From Chrysomallon squamiferum (Eukaryota; Mollusca; Gastropoda; Neomphalida; Peltospiridae): a DNA stretch of 12,500 nt. The stretch spans positions 6,156,436 through 6,168,935 of the forward strand of contig CM022674.1 of the NCBI GenBank assembly GCA_012295275.1. The letters run 5' to 3'. Below are positions 1 through 8,279 of the stretch, one piece after another. Position numbers and translations under genes: made by a program. The notes under the pieces were generated by a model. The model saw nothing but the letters and a program-made list of their open reading frames with translations, had not been told where the DNA came from and made no database searches. Position 1 is the first letter of the stretch; each line of letters opens with the position of its first letter.

Positions 1-304
1 GTGGCAAAAATCAGATTAGTATTGTTATTATTAGTAGTAATAGTAGCAGTAGTAGCAACATCAGCAGTTTTGATAGTAGTAGTAGTAGCCGCAACAACAA
101 CAACATTATTATTATTATTATTATTATTGACTACTACTGCTAGTAGTAGTAGGAGTAGTAGAAGAAGAAGTAGTATTAGCAGTAGTAGGAGTATTAGTAG
201 CTTTAATAATTTTTATATCTATTTAATAAAGATTAGAATTACTAATAATATGAGAAATAAGTAGTAGCTGAATTAATAACAGAAATAATAATTTTCATTT
301 TATA
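1..304. repeat. AGT/TAG triplet array with AT-rich linkers
   Basis: Imperfect (AGT)n, (AAC)n and (TTA)n. The linker TTTTATATCTATTTAATAAAG occurs twice (about 208-229 and 298-318). Low-complexity open frames here are repeat artefacts. Confidence 0.75.
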
Positions 305-560
305 TCTATTTAATAAAGGATAAAATTATTTCCATCCATCTGTCTACTTATTACATCTATTCAGTTTGTCAGTTGAACGAGTCACAAAAGTATCCACGCA
401 TACATCAGTCTGTCTGTATAGCTAACCCAAACGTCCTGCCCATAATGGAAACATACATTCATACCAGCATCTGTCATTCTGTCCATAAAAAACACTTTTT
501 AATCAGTTCACTTACCCAAGAGCGTACGCGCGTGTGTCTGTGCGTTCGTACACGCCTGCG
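305..560 (+). repeat. Inverted 250-bp repeat X, left copy
   Basis: Shared, inverted, with 2430-2678. Matching landmarks include TTTCCATCCATCTGTC, GTCTGTATAGCTA, CAAACGTCCTGCCC and ACATACATTCATA, ending in a CGCGCGTG-type stretch. It is flanked outward by triplet repeats in both copies. No coding sense in either. Confidence 0.65.
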
Positions 561-958
561 TGTGTGTGTATGTAAGTAATTAACCTAATTACGTTCTATT
601 CAACTTATCTCTACGTATTTACCATTGCGAAAAAAAAAAAAAAAATCTAATTATATAAATAAATAAAAATGAAATGACTGTGCACCTGTTTTCAAGAAAT
701 ATAAACTAAAGCATTTGATATTTTGGTGTGTATGTGCGTTCCCGTAAGTGCGATTGTCTCTGTGTGTGTTCAGAGTCACATTTATATGTTCATATATGAA
801 TTATTTATATTTGTAATACCTACATGCGGCAAACCAATTATTATTAATATTATTTTTTGTATACCATATCATTATGCTAAATAACGTGTCATTGTTGAAA
901 AGGAATTGAAACATTCAGTTACAATTATTAATATTCATTTATTTACTCGTGTTTTCAG
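561..958. other. AT- and GT-rich non-coding stretch
   Basis: Contains an A-run at 630-645, GT-rich simple sequence around 725-775, and from about 865 the intron end shared with 5377-5470. No exon is recognised before the acceptor at 957-958. Confidence 0.5.
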
Positions 959-1163
959 AAGTGTTGGTGTTGCTTTATGAAGACGTTTCAGCACAACAAC
1001 GTCACCATAACGAACACCGTAAACGACGGTACCGTCAAAACCCGAAATGACAGATGTGTAGTGTTTGCTGGTGTTTGTTGGTGAAACGAAAGAGCAGGTC
1101 CCATTCACTAAGGACATGTTGTCTATAATGTCCGCGTTCACTTCAGCAGGTACTTGTGACTAG
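959..1163 (+). pseudogene. Decayed exon B2 copy with a 10-bp duplication
   Basis: It follows an acceptor (gttttcag) and an intron end matching 5377-5470. The frame reads KCWCCFMKTFQ and TITNTVND, like exon B2, then hits TGA at 1082. The exon is 205 nt, exactly 10 longer than exon B2. The extra bases are a tandem duplication at 1061-1070 and 1071-1080 (nine of ten identical). After the shift the frame recovers as TKEQVPFTKDMLSI and ends TCD plus TAG at 1161-1163. No exon B1 or A2 copy is seen upstream, where 600-900 is AT- and GT-rich non-coding sequence. Confidence 0.7.
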
Positions 1164-1255
1164 ATGTTTACAGTACTATGACACGGACTGGTAAATTTTA
1201 AATTGTGACAGTAAAATATATCTACTAGATAAATAACATCAGCTTGAGTTATTTA
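1164..1255 (+). other. 3' tail following the decayed exon
   Basis: Matches 5666-5772 with small differences: ATGTTTACA, then TTTAAATTGTGACAG and the GAGTTATTTATTTA end. It shows that the duplication unit extended past the stop codon. Confidence 0.55.
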
Positions 1256-1989
1256 TTTACATACAGAAGATATTTTGTAATAATACGAAAGAAAATAAAC
1301 ATAAGTAAATGATTTATTACTGCAGTTAAATTATAATTAGTAGTAGTAGTAGAAGTAGTAGTATTAATGGTACTAGAAACACCAGTAGTAGCAATAGAGG
1401 TGGTTGTAGTAATCATTGTCATAGTACTCATAGCAGCAGCAGCAGCAGTAGGAGTAGGAGTAGTAGTAGAAGTAGTAGTAGTGGTTGCAGCAGCAACAAC
1501 AGCAGTCAGAACTTTAGTAGGAGGATCAAAAGAAGCAGAAGCAGTAATAGTAATAGTAATAATTTCAGCAGTATAAGCAGTAGTAAGAAGAGTAGTAGTA
1601 GACGAAGCAGTAGTCATAGTAGTAGTCGTATAGAATATGTCCGTGCTGTGTTGAATTATAGAATATAAATAGCATTCATATATACTTAAATTATGTGAAA
1701 TGTTAAAGATGTAACAGATTAGTGCTTTCACAATTTCATTAATTTATTATTATCACTCCAGTTGTACGGTTATTTTTAGTTGTAGTAGCATTTGTAGTAG
1801 TAGTTGTAGTAGTAATAGAAAAATAAAATAAAATAAAACAAAACTATCAGCATAATCAAAAGTGAAAGCGATAATGCTGGTGGAAAGTATAAACGTATCA
1901 CAGTAGAGATTAAGAAAGAAATAATTGAAAAACATGAGAGTGACGTTCGTGTGTCTGACATCGGTTCGGTTTACGAAGGTTCCACTGTA
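1256..1989. repeat. AGT/AGC triplet array and AT-rich centre of the small palindrome
   Basis: Triplet repeats occupy about 1338-1630 (AGT with GCA inserts) and 1775-1820. The rest is AT-rich. Long frames on both strands consist of runs of one or two residues and are not genes. Confidence 0.6.
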
Positions 1990-2420
1990 TATTATTACAA
2001 AAACTCAAACTGCACTGTTGTTGATGTGTTAATTTTCTGATCGATATAATTTTACTGTCATGATTTAAAATTTACCAATCCCTGTCATAGTGTTCTAAAC
2101 CCCTAGACATGACAAGGAGCACCTTAGACACTGGCACAGTGGTACAAGTACAACAATAAAACCTTCAGTGAATCTATAAGCTATAAGAAAGTAGATATAC
2201 ACACACAGACGCACACATACACAGAAAGACACAGGAAGAGTTGTAGATTTGTATATTTTATGAGACAACGTTGCATACTCTGATGTTATGAACATATTAT
2301 TTCCCGGTCATTTACATAAAACCTTAGCATTATCTTTGTACATATATATATACATTAATAAAACTCACAAACATCTGTATATGCATACATGTATCCATAT
2401 ACATAGAGAAACATTGTATC
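1990..2420 (+). repeat. Direct repeat Y, first copy
   Basis: Matches 11945-12460 in the same orientation: the minus-strand gene tail, then CCTAGAC..GATAAGGAGCAC-like sequence, ACTGGC..AGTG, ACAAGTACAACAATAA, a (CA)n tract, GGAAGAG.TGTAGATT and TACGTTGCATACTC.GATG. Non-coding. Confidence 0.6.
2001..2105 (-). other. Orphan CBM2-gene 3' tail (minus strand)
   Basis: The reverse complement shows TAG, then TTTAAATCATGACAG-like sequence and AGTTT at the end, matching the gene tail. The coding part upstream of the TAG (2106 onward) is no longer recognisable as exon B2 beyond a weak resemblance over a few tens of bases. Confidence 0.45.
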
Positions 2421-2429
2421 AAACATGTA

Positions 2430-2678
2430 CAAACACACAGTCGAACGCACGCGCGCTTTTAGGTAAGTAAATGAATTATAGAATAATTTTTATGGACAGA
2501 GTAAGAGATGGTGATATGAATGTATGTTTGCATCACGGGCAGGACGTTTGGGGTAGCTATACAGACAGACAGATGTATGCATGGATACTTTCCTAACTCG
2601 ATCAGTTGAAAAACTGAACAGATGTAATAAGTGGACAGATGGATGGAAATAATCAAATCCTTTATTAAATTATTATTA
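2430..2678 (-). repeat. Inverted 250-bp repeat X, right copy
   Basis: Reverse complement of 305-560 with roughly one in six bases different by eye. Together with the inward-pointing gene tails at 1164-1255 and 2001-2105 it makes 1-3000 a smaller palindrome of the same kind as the large one. Confidence 0.65.
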
Positions 2679-2679
2679 A

Positions 2680-3920
2680 TACTACTAACCAAACTACTAC
2701 TTCTTTTACACATTGTTAATAATTGTAATCTTTAGTAAATATATATAAAATGAAATTATTACTACTACTAATTCAGCTACTACTTCTGTTAAATGTTATT
2801 AAGTTATATTCTGTATTAAACAAATATAAAATAATGCTACTTCTACTACTACTTCTAATCTTACTTCTAGTACTACTTCTAATCTTACTTCTAGTACTAC
2901 TTCTACTACTACTTCTAGTACTATTAGTAATAGAAATGATGCTGCTGATGCTACTACTATTGCTGCTACTTCTACTCATTTACACACTTCTGTTATTGCT
3001 ACTATTGGTACCCTGGTGATGCGGCTACTGTTACTAGTGTTGGTGTTGGCAATTATTACTACCACTGTTGCCAGTACTCCTCTTGTTGTTACTATTGGTA
3101 CTATTGCAATTACTGCTGCTACTATTACTACTAAGAAAATGTTAATCGTACTACTACTACAACAACAACTACTACTGCTACTACTACTACTACTACTATA
3201 TTACTACTGTTACTCATTTACTAATGTTATTCTTTATAAAATATATATAAAATCCAATCACTACTACTACCACCACTACTACTACTACTAATACTACTAC
3301 TTCCACTACTACTACTACTGCTACTACTACTACTTCCACTACTACTACTACTGCTGCTACTACTACTTCCACTACTACTACTACTACTAGGACTATTGGT
3401 ACTACTACTACTACTACTACTACTAGCACTATTGGTAGTATTACTACTACTAATTTTATTCTTTATTAAATATATATAAAATAAAAGTATTACTATTAAT
3501 ACAAGCAGAACTACTACAACTACTACCATATGCAGAACTACTAGTACTGCAACTACTACTACCACTACTACTACTGTTTTACACACTACTACTAATTTTA
3601 CTGTTTATTACATATATATAAATCAAATAATTACTACTACCACAAGCAGAACTTCCACTACTAGTACTACCACTATCATTATCACTGCTACTACTTCTTT
3701 TACAGATTACTAATAATTCTATCTGACACTAAACAGATATATGGTTAAATTGTTATTATCATTACTATTACTACTATCACTACTATTACAACAAGCACTA
3801 TTACTACTACTACTACTACAGCAACAAGCATTACTACTGTTGCTACTGCTACTGTCATTGCTGTTATTACTAACACTACTGCTACTACTACTTCTTCTTT
3901 TGCAGATTAATAGCATATGC
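2680..3920. repeat. Compound CTA-triplet array with recurring AT-rich linkers
   Basis: Runs of (CTA)n with CTT, CTG and CCA variants are broken by a linker of the form TATTAAATATATATAAAAT at about 2733, 3233, 3465, 3605 and (weaker) 3730. Each is followed by ATTACTACT-like sequence. Frames through this region read as poly-Leu or poly-Ser and are artefacts. Confidence 0.75.
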
Positions 3921-3942
3921 AGCAATTCTGCTATTGTCGCAG

Positions 3943-4083
3943 AAGACGTCAACGACGTTGCTGAAAGTTATCAATATGTGGAACGGCGGCTACGTGGCTG
4001 AGATTTGTATTACTAGTGCAGCAAATACAACGCGTGGCTGGACAGCTCAGCTTGAGTTCAAACCCAAAATAGATAGACTGGAG
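3943..4083 (+). CDS. Exon A1: first half of CBM2-like domain A
   Basis: Encodes 47 residues in frame with exon A2. They include MWNGGYVAEIC, the sequon NTT, GWTAQLEF and a closing RLE. Aligned to exon B1 it shares the W-x-GG, V..C, GW-x-A, F-x-P and I...E positions, 12 identities in 42 aligned residues by eye. The donor GAG|GTTATT is weak but sits exactly where exon B1 ends (GAG|GTACGT). The acceptor is uncertain. The tract before AG at 3941-3942 gives phase 0. AG at 3921-3922 would give phase 1, like exon B1, and add 20 nt. AG at 3904-3905 has the strongest pyrimidine tract, but that tract may be part of the triplet repeat. No counterpart of this exon was found in the inverted right arm. Confidence 0.6.
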
Positions 4084-4142
4084 GTTATTATAGAGTTGTC
4101 TGCCCTTTTCTATTTCTGCGTGTCCTGTATTCTTGCTCAACT

Positions 4143-4214
<72 letters not shown>

Positions 4215-5665
4215 GTCTTCTCTCTCTCCATATAAAAGATTTTAATTCGTTTATTATTATGTATGTAGATAAGTCTAAGTCTAAATATATGGATGTATGT
4301 GTATGAGTATGTGTTCACACACAGACACATACACCACAATCGTTTAAAAAAAGAAAGGAAACAAAATAAGACCTGAACTGAAAATAAATTTATGTGCCTT
4401 ACGAAAAACATTAACCAGAATATTCTATTTGTGTCGTAACCCAAAACAAAAAATGTATTTCTGTATTTCTTTATTCAGGAGGTCTGGGATGCAGATGTTA
4501 AATTTACAAAGGAACTGGATTCTTCCTCACAGTTTATTGTGCACAACAGAAAGAACAGTGCGGTCCTACACGCCGGACAAGACCGGTGTTTCATTTTTAC
4601 GGGGTGGACTCACAGCACTGAACAGTTTCATAAAAATGACATCAGCGTGACGGCTCGTTTTGTAGACATATGCCACTCTACGAAGTCAGATACCAGCAGT
4701 AGTACTCGTTAGTCTTTCATTATATTTCTTTTTGTTCTTTTTTCTTCTTTCTTTCTTTCTTTCTTTCTTTCTTGAATAAAATGATTTTATTTTGTTTTAT
4801 TTTATATTATTTTCATTTACTACATTACTTACCACTTACTTACCACTTACTTACCACTTACATATCACTTACCACTTACTTACCACTTACTTACCACTTA
4901 CATATCACTTACCACTTACTTACCACTTACTTACCACTTACTTACCACTTACATATCACTTACTTACCACTTACTTACTGATGTATAGTTTTAGGTCACA
5001 CTGTCTACCACTTCTCATCCTCGTGGACTGGTGGGTTTGTGTGTTACGTGTGCCTGGAACCCAGCACGGACATCTGCGGCGGCTGGGAGGCTGTCATCAA
5101 GTTTAGTCCACCTATCAAAGGAATCGAGGTACGTTACAGAGATCCACTCTTTTCATGGATCCAGTCTTTTTATAGATTCATTAATCTCCAGTCTGAATTT
5201 CAAAAAAAAAAAAAAAAAAAAAAAGACCCCTCCCAACAGAACAGTAATCAACTATAAAACAGAAAAGCTGATATACTGACAAAGAAGCATATCATATCTA
5301 TAAATATATCGTCACAAATAGAAAGATATAGTATAGTATATGTGTGTGCGTGTGTATATATATATATATACATCTTAGATCATTATGCTAAATAACAGGT
5401 CAGTGTTGAAAAGGAATTGAAACAGTCATTAACAAATACTAATACTCAATTATTTACTCGTTTTTTTCAGAGTCTCTGGGGTGGCGTTTTGAAGAACTTT
5501 CAGAACAGCAGCGTCACCGTTACAAACACCGTAAACGACCGTAAGATCGCGGCCAAACATAAGAAATGTGTTGGGTTTCTTGGTGTTACTCGTGAGCAGG
5601 TCCAGTTCACTGAGGACATGTTGTCCATTACTGCCGGCTTCACTTCAGCAGGTTCTTGTGACTAG
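3943..5665 (+). CDS. Tandem CBM2-like domain protein, four exons, 5' incomplete
   Basis: Proposed join: 3943-4083, 4479-4707, 4995-5128, 5471-5665. This totals 699 nt, 232 residues plus TAG. All introns are GT..AG, with phases 0, 1 and 0. The product has two similar halves. Residues about 1-124 form domain A, with WNGGY, GWTA and VWDAD motifs. Residues about 125-232 form domain B, with WTGGF, GWEA and LWGGV motifs. This order of aromatic motifs, followed by a V-x-N strand and a (V/I)F-x-G strand, is the layout of CBM2 modules, which bind cellulose or chitin on bacterial and some invertebrate glycosidases. No catalytic domain is seen, so a stand-alone lectin-like secreted protein is inferred. 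Two N-glycosylation sequons (NTT in A, NSS in B) fit secretion. No start codon or signal peptide is assigned; an upstream exon is expected beyond the triplet array. A single two-domain gene is preferred over two separate genes because the exon 2 donor and exon 3 acceptor match in phase. Confidence 0.65.
4145..4228. repeat. (CT)n microsatellite in the A1-A2 intron
   Basis: An almost pure (CT)n run of about 67 bp followed by an imperfect CT-rich end. It has no counterpart in the right arm, whose homology begins just beyond it. Confidence 0.85.
4479..4707 (+). CDS. Exon A2: second half of CBM2-like domain A
   Basis: The acceptor tract ctttattcag precedes GAG GTC TGG GAT. The frame is open for 76 codons and ends with one base (C) before a good donor, GTTAGT. 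If unspliced, the frame would run into CGT TAG at once, so the intron is needed to reach domain B. The residues carry VWDAD (CBM2-type second aromatic), a HNRKNSAVL strand, DRCFIFTGW and a closing RFVDIC followed by a Ser/Thr-rich linker. The matching exon in the right arm differs at only five bases plus a missing first GAG codon, and keeps the same acceptor and donor. The missing GAG shows that either of two neighbouring AGs can serve as acceptor. Confidence 0.72.
4744..4773. repeat. (CTTT)n microsatellite in the A2-B1 intron
   Basis: About seven tetranucleotide units. A shorter version lies in the right-arm intron at about 10728-10748. Confidence 0.8.
4824..4979. repeat. CTTACCACTTA minisatellite with higher-order spacing
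   Basis: An 11-bp basic unit repeats through the intron. A variant CATATCAC marks larger units at 4861, 4901 and 4952 (spacing 40 and 51). The right-arm intron keeps only about two units (10667-10690). Confidence 0.75.
4995..5128 (+). CDS. Exon B1: first half of CBM2-like domain B
   Basis: The acceptor gttttag is followed by GT, which completes the Arg codon split by the preceding phase-1 intron. The exon then encodes 44 residues with HTVYHF, SWTGGFVCYVC, DICGGWEAVIKF and PPIKGIE, ending at GAG|GTACGT (phase 0). It is 134 nt long, as is its copy in the right arm. It has three cysteines, against one in exon A1. The middle block from WTGG to YVC is invariant between the two copies, while the residues on either side differ greatly (see findings). 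Confidence 0.72.
5202..5224. repeat. Poly(A) tract in the B1-B2 intron
   Basis: An uninterrupted A-run, represented on the right by an interrupted T/A-rich stretch around 10370-10430. Confidence 0.7.
5471..5665 (+). CDS. Exon B2: second half of CBM2-like domain B and stop
   Basis: A strong acceptor (tttttttcag) is followed in phase 0 by 64 codons and TAG. The residues start SLWGGVLKNF and continue with sequon NSS, VTVTNTVND, KKCVGFLGV and a tail ending TSAGSCD. LWGGV aligns with VWDAD of exon A2, and CVGFLG with CFIFTG. The third surface tryptophan of classical CBM2a modules is not evident in either domain: the V-x-N strand is followed by non-aromatic residues. A decayed copy of this exon and its upstream intron end lies at 959-1163. 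In the right arm only the last eight codons and the stop survive. Confidence 0.72.
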   Translation, partial: SLWGGVLKNFQNSSVTVTNTVNDRKIAAKHKKCVGFLGVTREQVQFTEDMLSITAGFTSAGSCD

Positions 5666-5805
5666 ATGTTTACAACACTGTGACACTCATCGGTAAACTT
5701 TAAATTGTGACAGTAAAATGTATCGACTAGATAAACAAGACATCAACAAGAGTGCAGTTTGAGTTATTTATTTATATAAGGAATATATATTGTTATAAGG
5801 TAACC
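5666..5805 (+). other. 3' UTR and tail of the tandem-CBM2 gene
   Basis: The sequence after the stop is shared with 1164-1255 (+) and, on the other strand, with 10150-10278, 2001-2105 and 11951-12058. The conserved core reads TTTAAATTGTGACAG and continues to GAGTTATTTATTTA. No canonical AATAAA is present; GATAAA at 5730-5735 is the nearest variant. Conservation suggests this is transcribed 3' UTR duplicated with the gene, but a repeat element that includes the last exon is an alternative. Confidence 0.5.
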
Positions 5806-5849
5806 AAAACTAAAAATAACACACAACTCAGTTAATTAGTTTTTTGAAA

Positions 5850-6480
5850 ACCTGAGTTAAAATACGGAGTCAGTTGAATCGTAGATAAAGACGGAATCGC
5901 TCGCGGGAGACTCAAGTAATTATGTTAACATTGGTTTAAATTATGTATTTATATAAAGCAACTAGGCCGTTAATGACTCATATTACACTGGCTATTGAAG
6001 GTATTAAAGGGTAAAGTTTCATCTTCTCTCACTTCACCTGCGTCTTCATCAATCGCAACCACGTGTTGTGCAACTGTCCTCTTGTCGCTTCTTCTTTTGG
6101 ACCCGGAACCAGAAACTTGAACTTCGAGTCAAACCGCAATACCAGTAAATATCAGTTTGGTGCAGACGTCGCTGTGAACCGCGGAATGAAAGAAAAACAG
6201 AAGCAGCTTGAGTCAATAAAATTCAGAGCTGTGTTAGTTGATCAGAAGAAAGTCGCCATATCTTGGCCGTTAATTAACGTAATTCTAAAACATGGTATAT
6301 GTGGCTTTGTAAAATGGTATGTCTGGGTTGGAGAAACAAAAGGAGACAATAACCTTTGTCGATATGGCTAGGGACACGCCACAGGCCAATGTAGTTTAAA
6401 TAAATACCTTCGATATAGATAAATGAAATGAAGCACTTGAGTAGAAAGAGGTGTTTGCTGATGGCCCAACCATCAGAGCA
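5850..6480. repeat. Conserved arm block downstream of the gene, left copy
   Basis: Closely matches 9460-10120 inverted. The + frame at 6063-6371 is open for about 100 codons (FGPGTRNLNFES, VNRGMKEKQK), but the equivalent frame in the other arm has a stop after KLLE, and the frames upstream are offset by one base between copies. The opposite frame (DGWAISKHLFLLK) is open in both arms. No frame resembles a family I know. Either a decayed gene or transposon piece, or non-coding. Confidence 0.35.
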
Positions 6481-6494
6481 ATTGATCGGGTCCA

Positions 6495-6714
6495 CTAACT
6501 CACCACTGAGGATGATCTCTGTGTCCCCTTCATTCTAGAGAATGAAAAAGAATAATGAAGAGATTAGTCATGCTTTTGCTTAATGTGGAATGAGCGCCAT
6601 TTTATGTTAAATGCTAAAATGTAACATGCATCACCCACAGTTATGTAATAATATTTTTCTTCTACATTGTTTTCAAGATGAATTAAAACTGGTAGTCAAA
6701 ACCCCCCCCACTAA

Positions 6715-6715
<1 letters not shown>
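6495..6715. other. Non-coding stretch, mostly private to the left arm
   Basis: 6495-6620 has no partner in the right arm; 6620-6665 pairs with 9405-9450. No gene signal. A C-run (eight C) lies just before 6712. Confidence 0.4.
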
Positions 6716-6902
<187 letters not shown>

Positions 6903-6909
6903 ATGGCAA

Positions 6910-7140
6910 TGAACATGATCATAGTAGTGGTGATGATGATCAAAACATAGAAGAAAAAATGAGGCAAGAAAAGAAAAACAAATCGAACAAACAGGACTTG
7001 CGGACGGACATAAAAACATATACATACTTATACATAACTCTACACAGATATACAAATGAACATAAATACACACATATTATAAACTTTGATACAGAAACAA
7101 CATTTCAGTTTAACAGTAAGAGCAACAACAACGATAATAC
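6910..7140. other. Non-coding insertion in the left arm
   Basis: A-rich, with ACATATACATAC-type simple sequence. No counterpart on the right and no coding signal. Confidence 0.4.
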
Positions 7141-7172
7141 TGTAACAGTAACTCATAACAAATTCCTATGTA

Positions 7173-7180
7173 TGACGTCA
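7173..7180. promoter_or_regulatory. TGACGTCA (CRE-type palindrome)
   Basis: Perfect match to the CREB/ATF consensus octamer, conserved in the opposite arm at 8744-8751. It lies far downstream of both genes, so any regulatory role is unproven. Confidence 0.3.
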
Positions 7181-7271
7181 TAACAAATGACGTATATGAC
7201 ATATGAACGAGTGTAGCAAACGATCCTGATTGTTGTTACTAGCTTGATGTTGTTTTGGATATGACTGTTAA

Positions 7272-7279
7272 TGACGTCA
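7272..7279. promoter_or_regulatory. TGACGTCA (CRE-type palindrome)
   Basis: Second octamer in the left arm, about 100 bp from the first, partnered by 8659-8666. Confidence 0.3.
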
Positions 7280-7499
7280 CTGAAATATATTCTCATGGAT
7301 GATGTACTCGGTGACCCCATCTCGCCTAACATCTTACCCACGGGTTCTTGTCTGTGAAGTAGATGGGTGTGTATATATATATTTATATGTGTGTGTATGG
7401 ATGTGTGATGTGTTAGTAAGGAGATATGTTTCTGTAAGGCTATGAGTTTATGCATGTATGCGTGTGTATGAGTGCGTATGTTACTGAATACTTTGAAAC

Positions 7500-7945
7500 T
7501 GAGCTTTCCCCCTTGCTGTAGTCTGCTTCTTCCTTCACTAAAAGCTTTCTGGAAATATTAACAGAAAGGTTTTCTTTCTTATATTTTTCACTAGAAAATA
7601 ACTGATTTCTTTTGCTATAATTAATATTCTGATAAAACATAAAAGTTGTGATTTCAGTTTCTGCAATTTTCAGCTAATCAGTTCAGGATCTATGAAATGA
7701 TGTCACTACCATAGGAATCTAAATATTTATACGTTTTTTGTCTTTCTGTAATGCATCATGACATCCTATCAAGTGACAATCGGAGTGAATACATCAAAAA
7801 TTGAATGTAACATTAAAAAACAAACTTAAATGCATACAAAATATAATTAGGTTGTTTATCGAATCACCAAATACCATTTTTTTTTTTAACAAATTCAATT
7901 TACACATACACACAACACACACACACGTACACACATACATAAATC
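7500..7945. other. Non-coding block private to the left arm
   Basis: AT-rich, with a T-run near 7880 and a CA-rich end (7900-7945). It separates the conserved arm block from the GC-rich inner repeat. Nothing recognisable as a gene. Confidence 0.4.
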
Positions 7946-7946
7946 A

Positions 7947-8080
7947 ACCATAAGAAACAATGGAAAGAAAAATGGGGCCAGTTGTCCGGTGGCACTGACC
8001 GGGGCAGGACGCTGTCCGGGTGCAGTTGTGCGGGGAACAATTGTTCTCATATGATATAAACATACGATATATTTTACATA
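7947..8080 (+). repeat. GC-rich inner inverted repeat, left copy
   Basis: Begins CATAAGAAACAATGG and continues with several variants of a GGGGCAGTTGTCC-like motif, ending at an AT-rich stretch (TGATATAAACATACGATATA). It pairs with 8280-8413. The GC-rich block is unlike its surroundings and resembles the terminal inverted repeats of a DNA transposon or MITE. The family is not identified. Confidence 0.55.
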
Positions 8081-8085
8081 AAGTT

Positions 8086-8274
8086 CATGGTATAATATAA
8101 TATATAATATGTGATATTTGACAATTATTAGGACATACTTTCGTAATTAGCTTTCTATCAGTAAGCGATACAATCAAAATGTTCTTACGTTTCAAGGTCA
8201 TTTCTGACAGCATGCACGTGTTGATTTCAGCAAATGTCAGTGACACGTTGCATGTACAGTACAAACGTACAAAT
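8086..8274. other. Unpaired centre of the palindrome
   Basis: AT-rich, with no open frame of note and no coding similarity. It contains AATATAATATATAATATG-like sequence and no obvious RNA gene. It would be the loop if the arms folded back. Confidence 0.4.
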
Positions 8275-8279
8275 TTTAT

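Larger units (their letters stand above)
7140..7490. repeat. Conserved non-coding block, left copy, with two TGACGTCA sites
   Basis: Pairs with 8450-8790. It includes two palindromic CRE-type octamers at 7173-7180 and 7272-7279, and a strongly conserved stretch (7290-7355) containing ACAAGAACCCGTGG on the minus strand. The frame open on the minus strand here is closed in the right copy (TGA replaces AGA), so it is not treated as coding. Confidence 0.45.

Noticed and set aside
1-264. Long open frame rich in Leu, Val, Thr and Ser
   Set aside because: Made by AGT/AAC/TTA triplet repeats; single-residue runs in all frames.
935-1141. 68-codon minus-strand frame
   Set aside because: Antisense of the decayed exon B2, whose + strand reading has clear family similarity.
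1249-1731. 160-codon minus-strand frame
   Set aside because: Poly-Thr/Ala from the triplet array; no domain and no conserved copy.
2750-3586. Several poly-Leu, poly-Ser and poly-Val frames, one starting MKLLLLL like a signal peptide
   Set aside because: Products of the CTA array; the apparent signal peptide is simply CTA/CTT codons.
4710-4712. TAG directly after exon A2 as a true stop, making two separate one-domain genes
   Set aside because: A good donor (GTTAGT) precedes it by two bases, and the phase fits the exon B1 acceptor; the donor is conserved in the other copy. Not fully excluded.
6274-6495. Frame DGWAISKHLFLLK open in both arms
   Set aside because: Nucleotide identity between the arms is high there, the opposite strand is also open, and no splice, start or domain evidence supports it.
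7153-7455. 100-codon minus-strand frame with a conserved RQEPVGKMLGEMG stretch
   Set aside because: The right-arm copy has a stop within the stretch and lacks the rest; conservation is better explained as non-coding.
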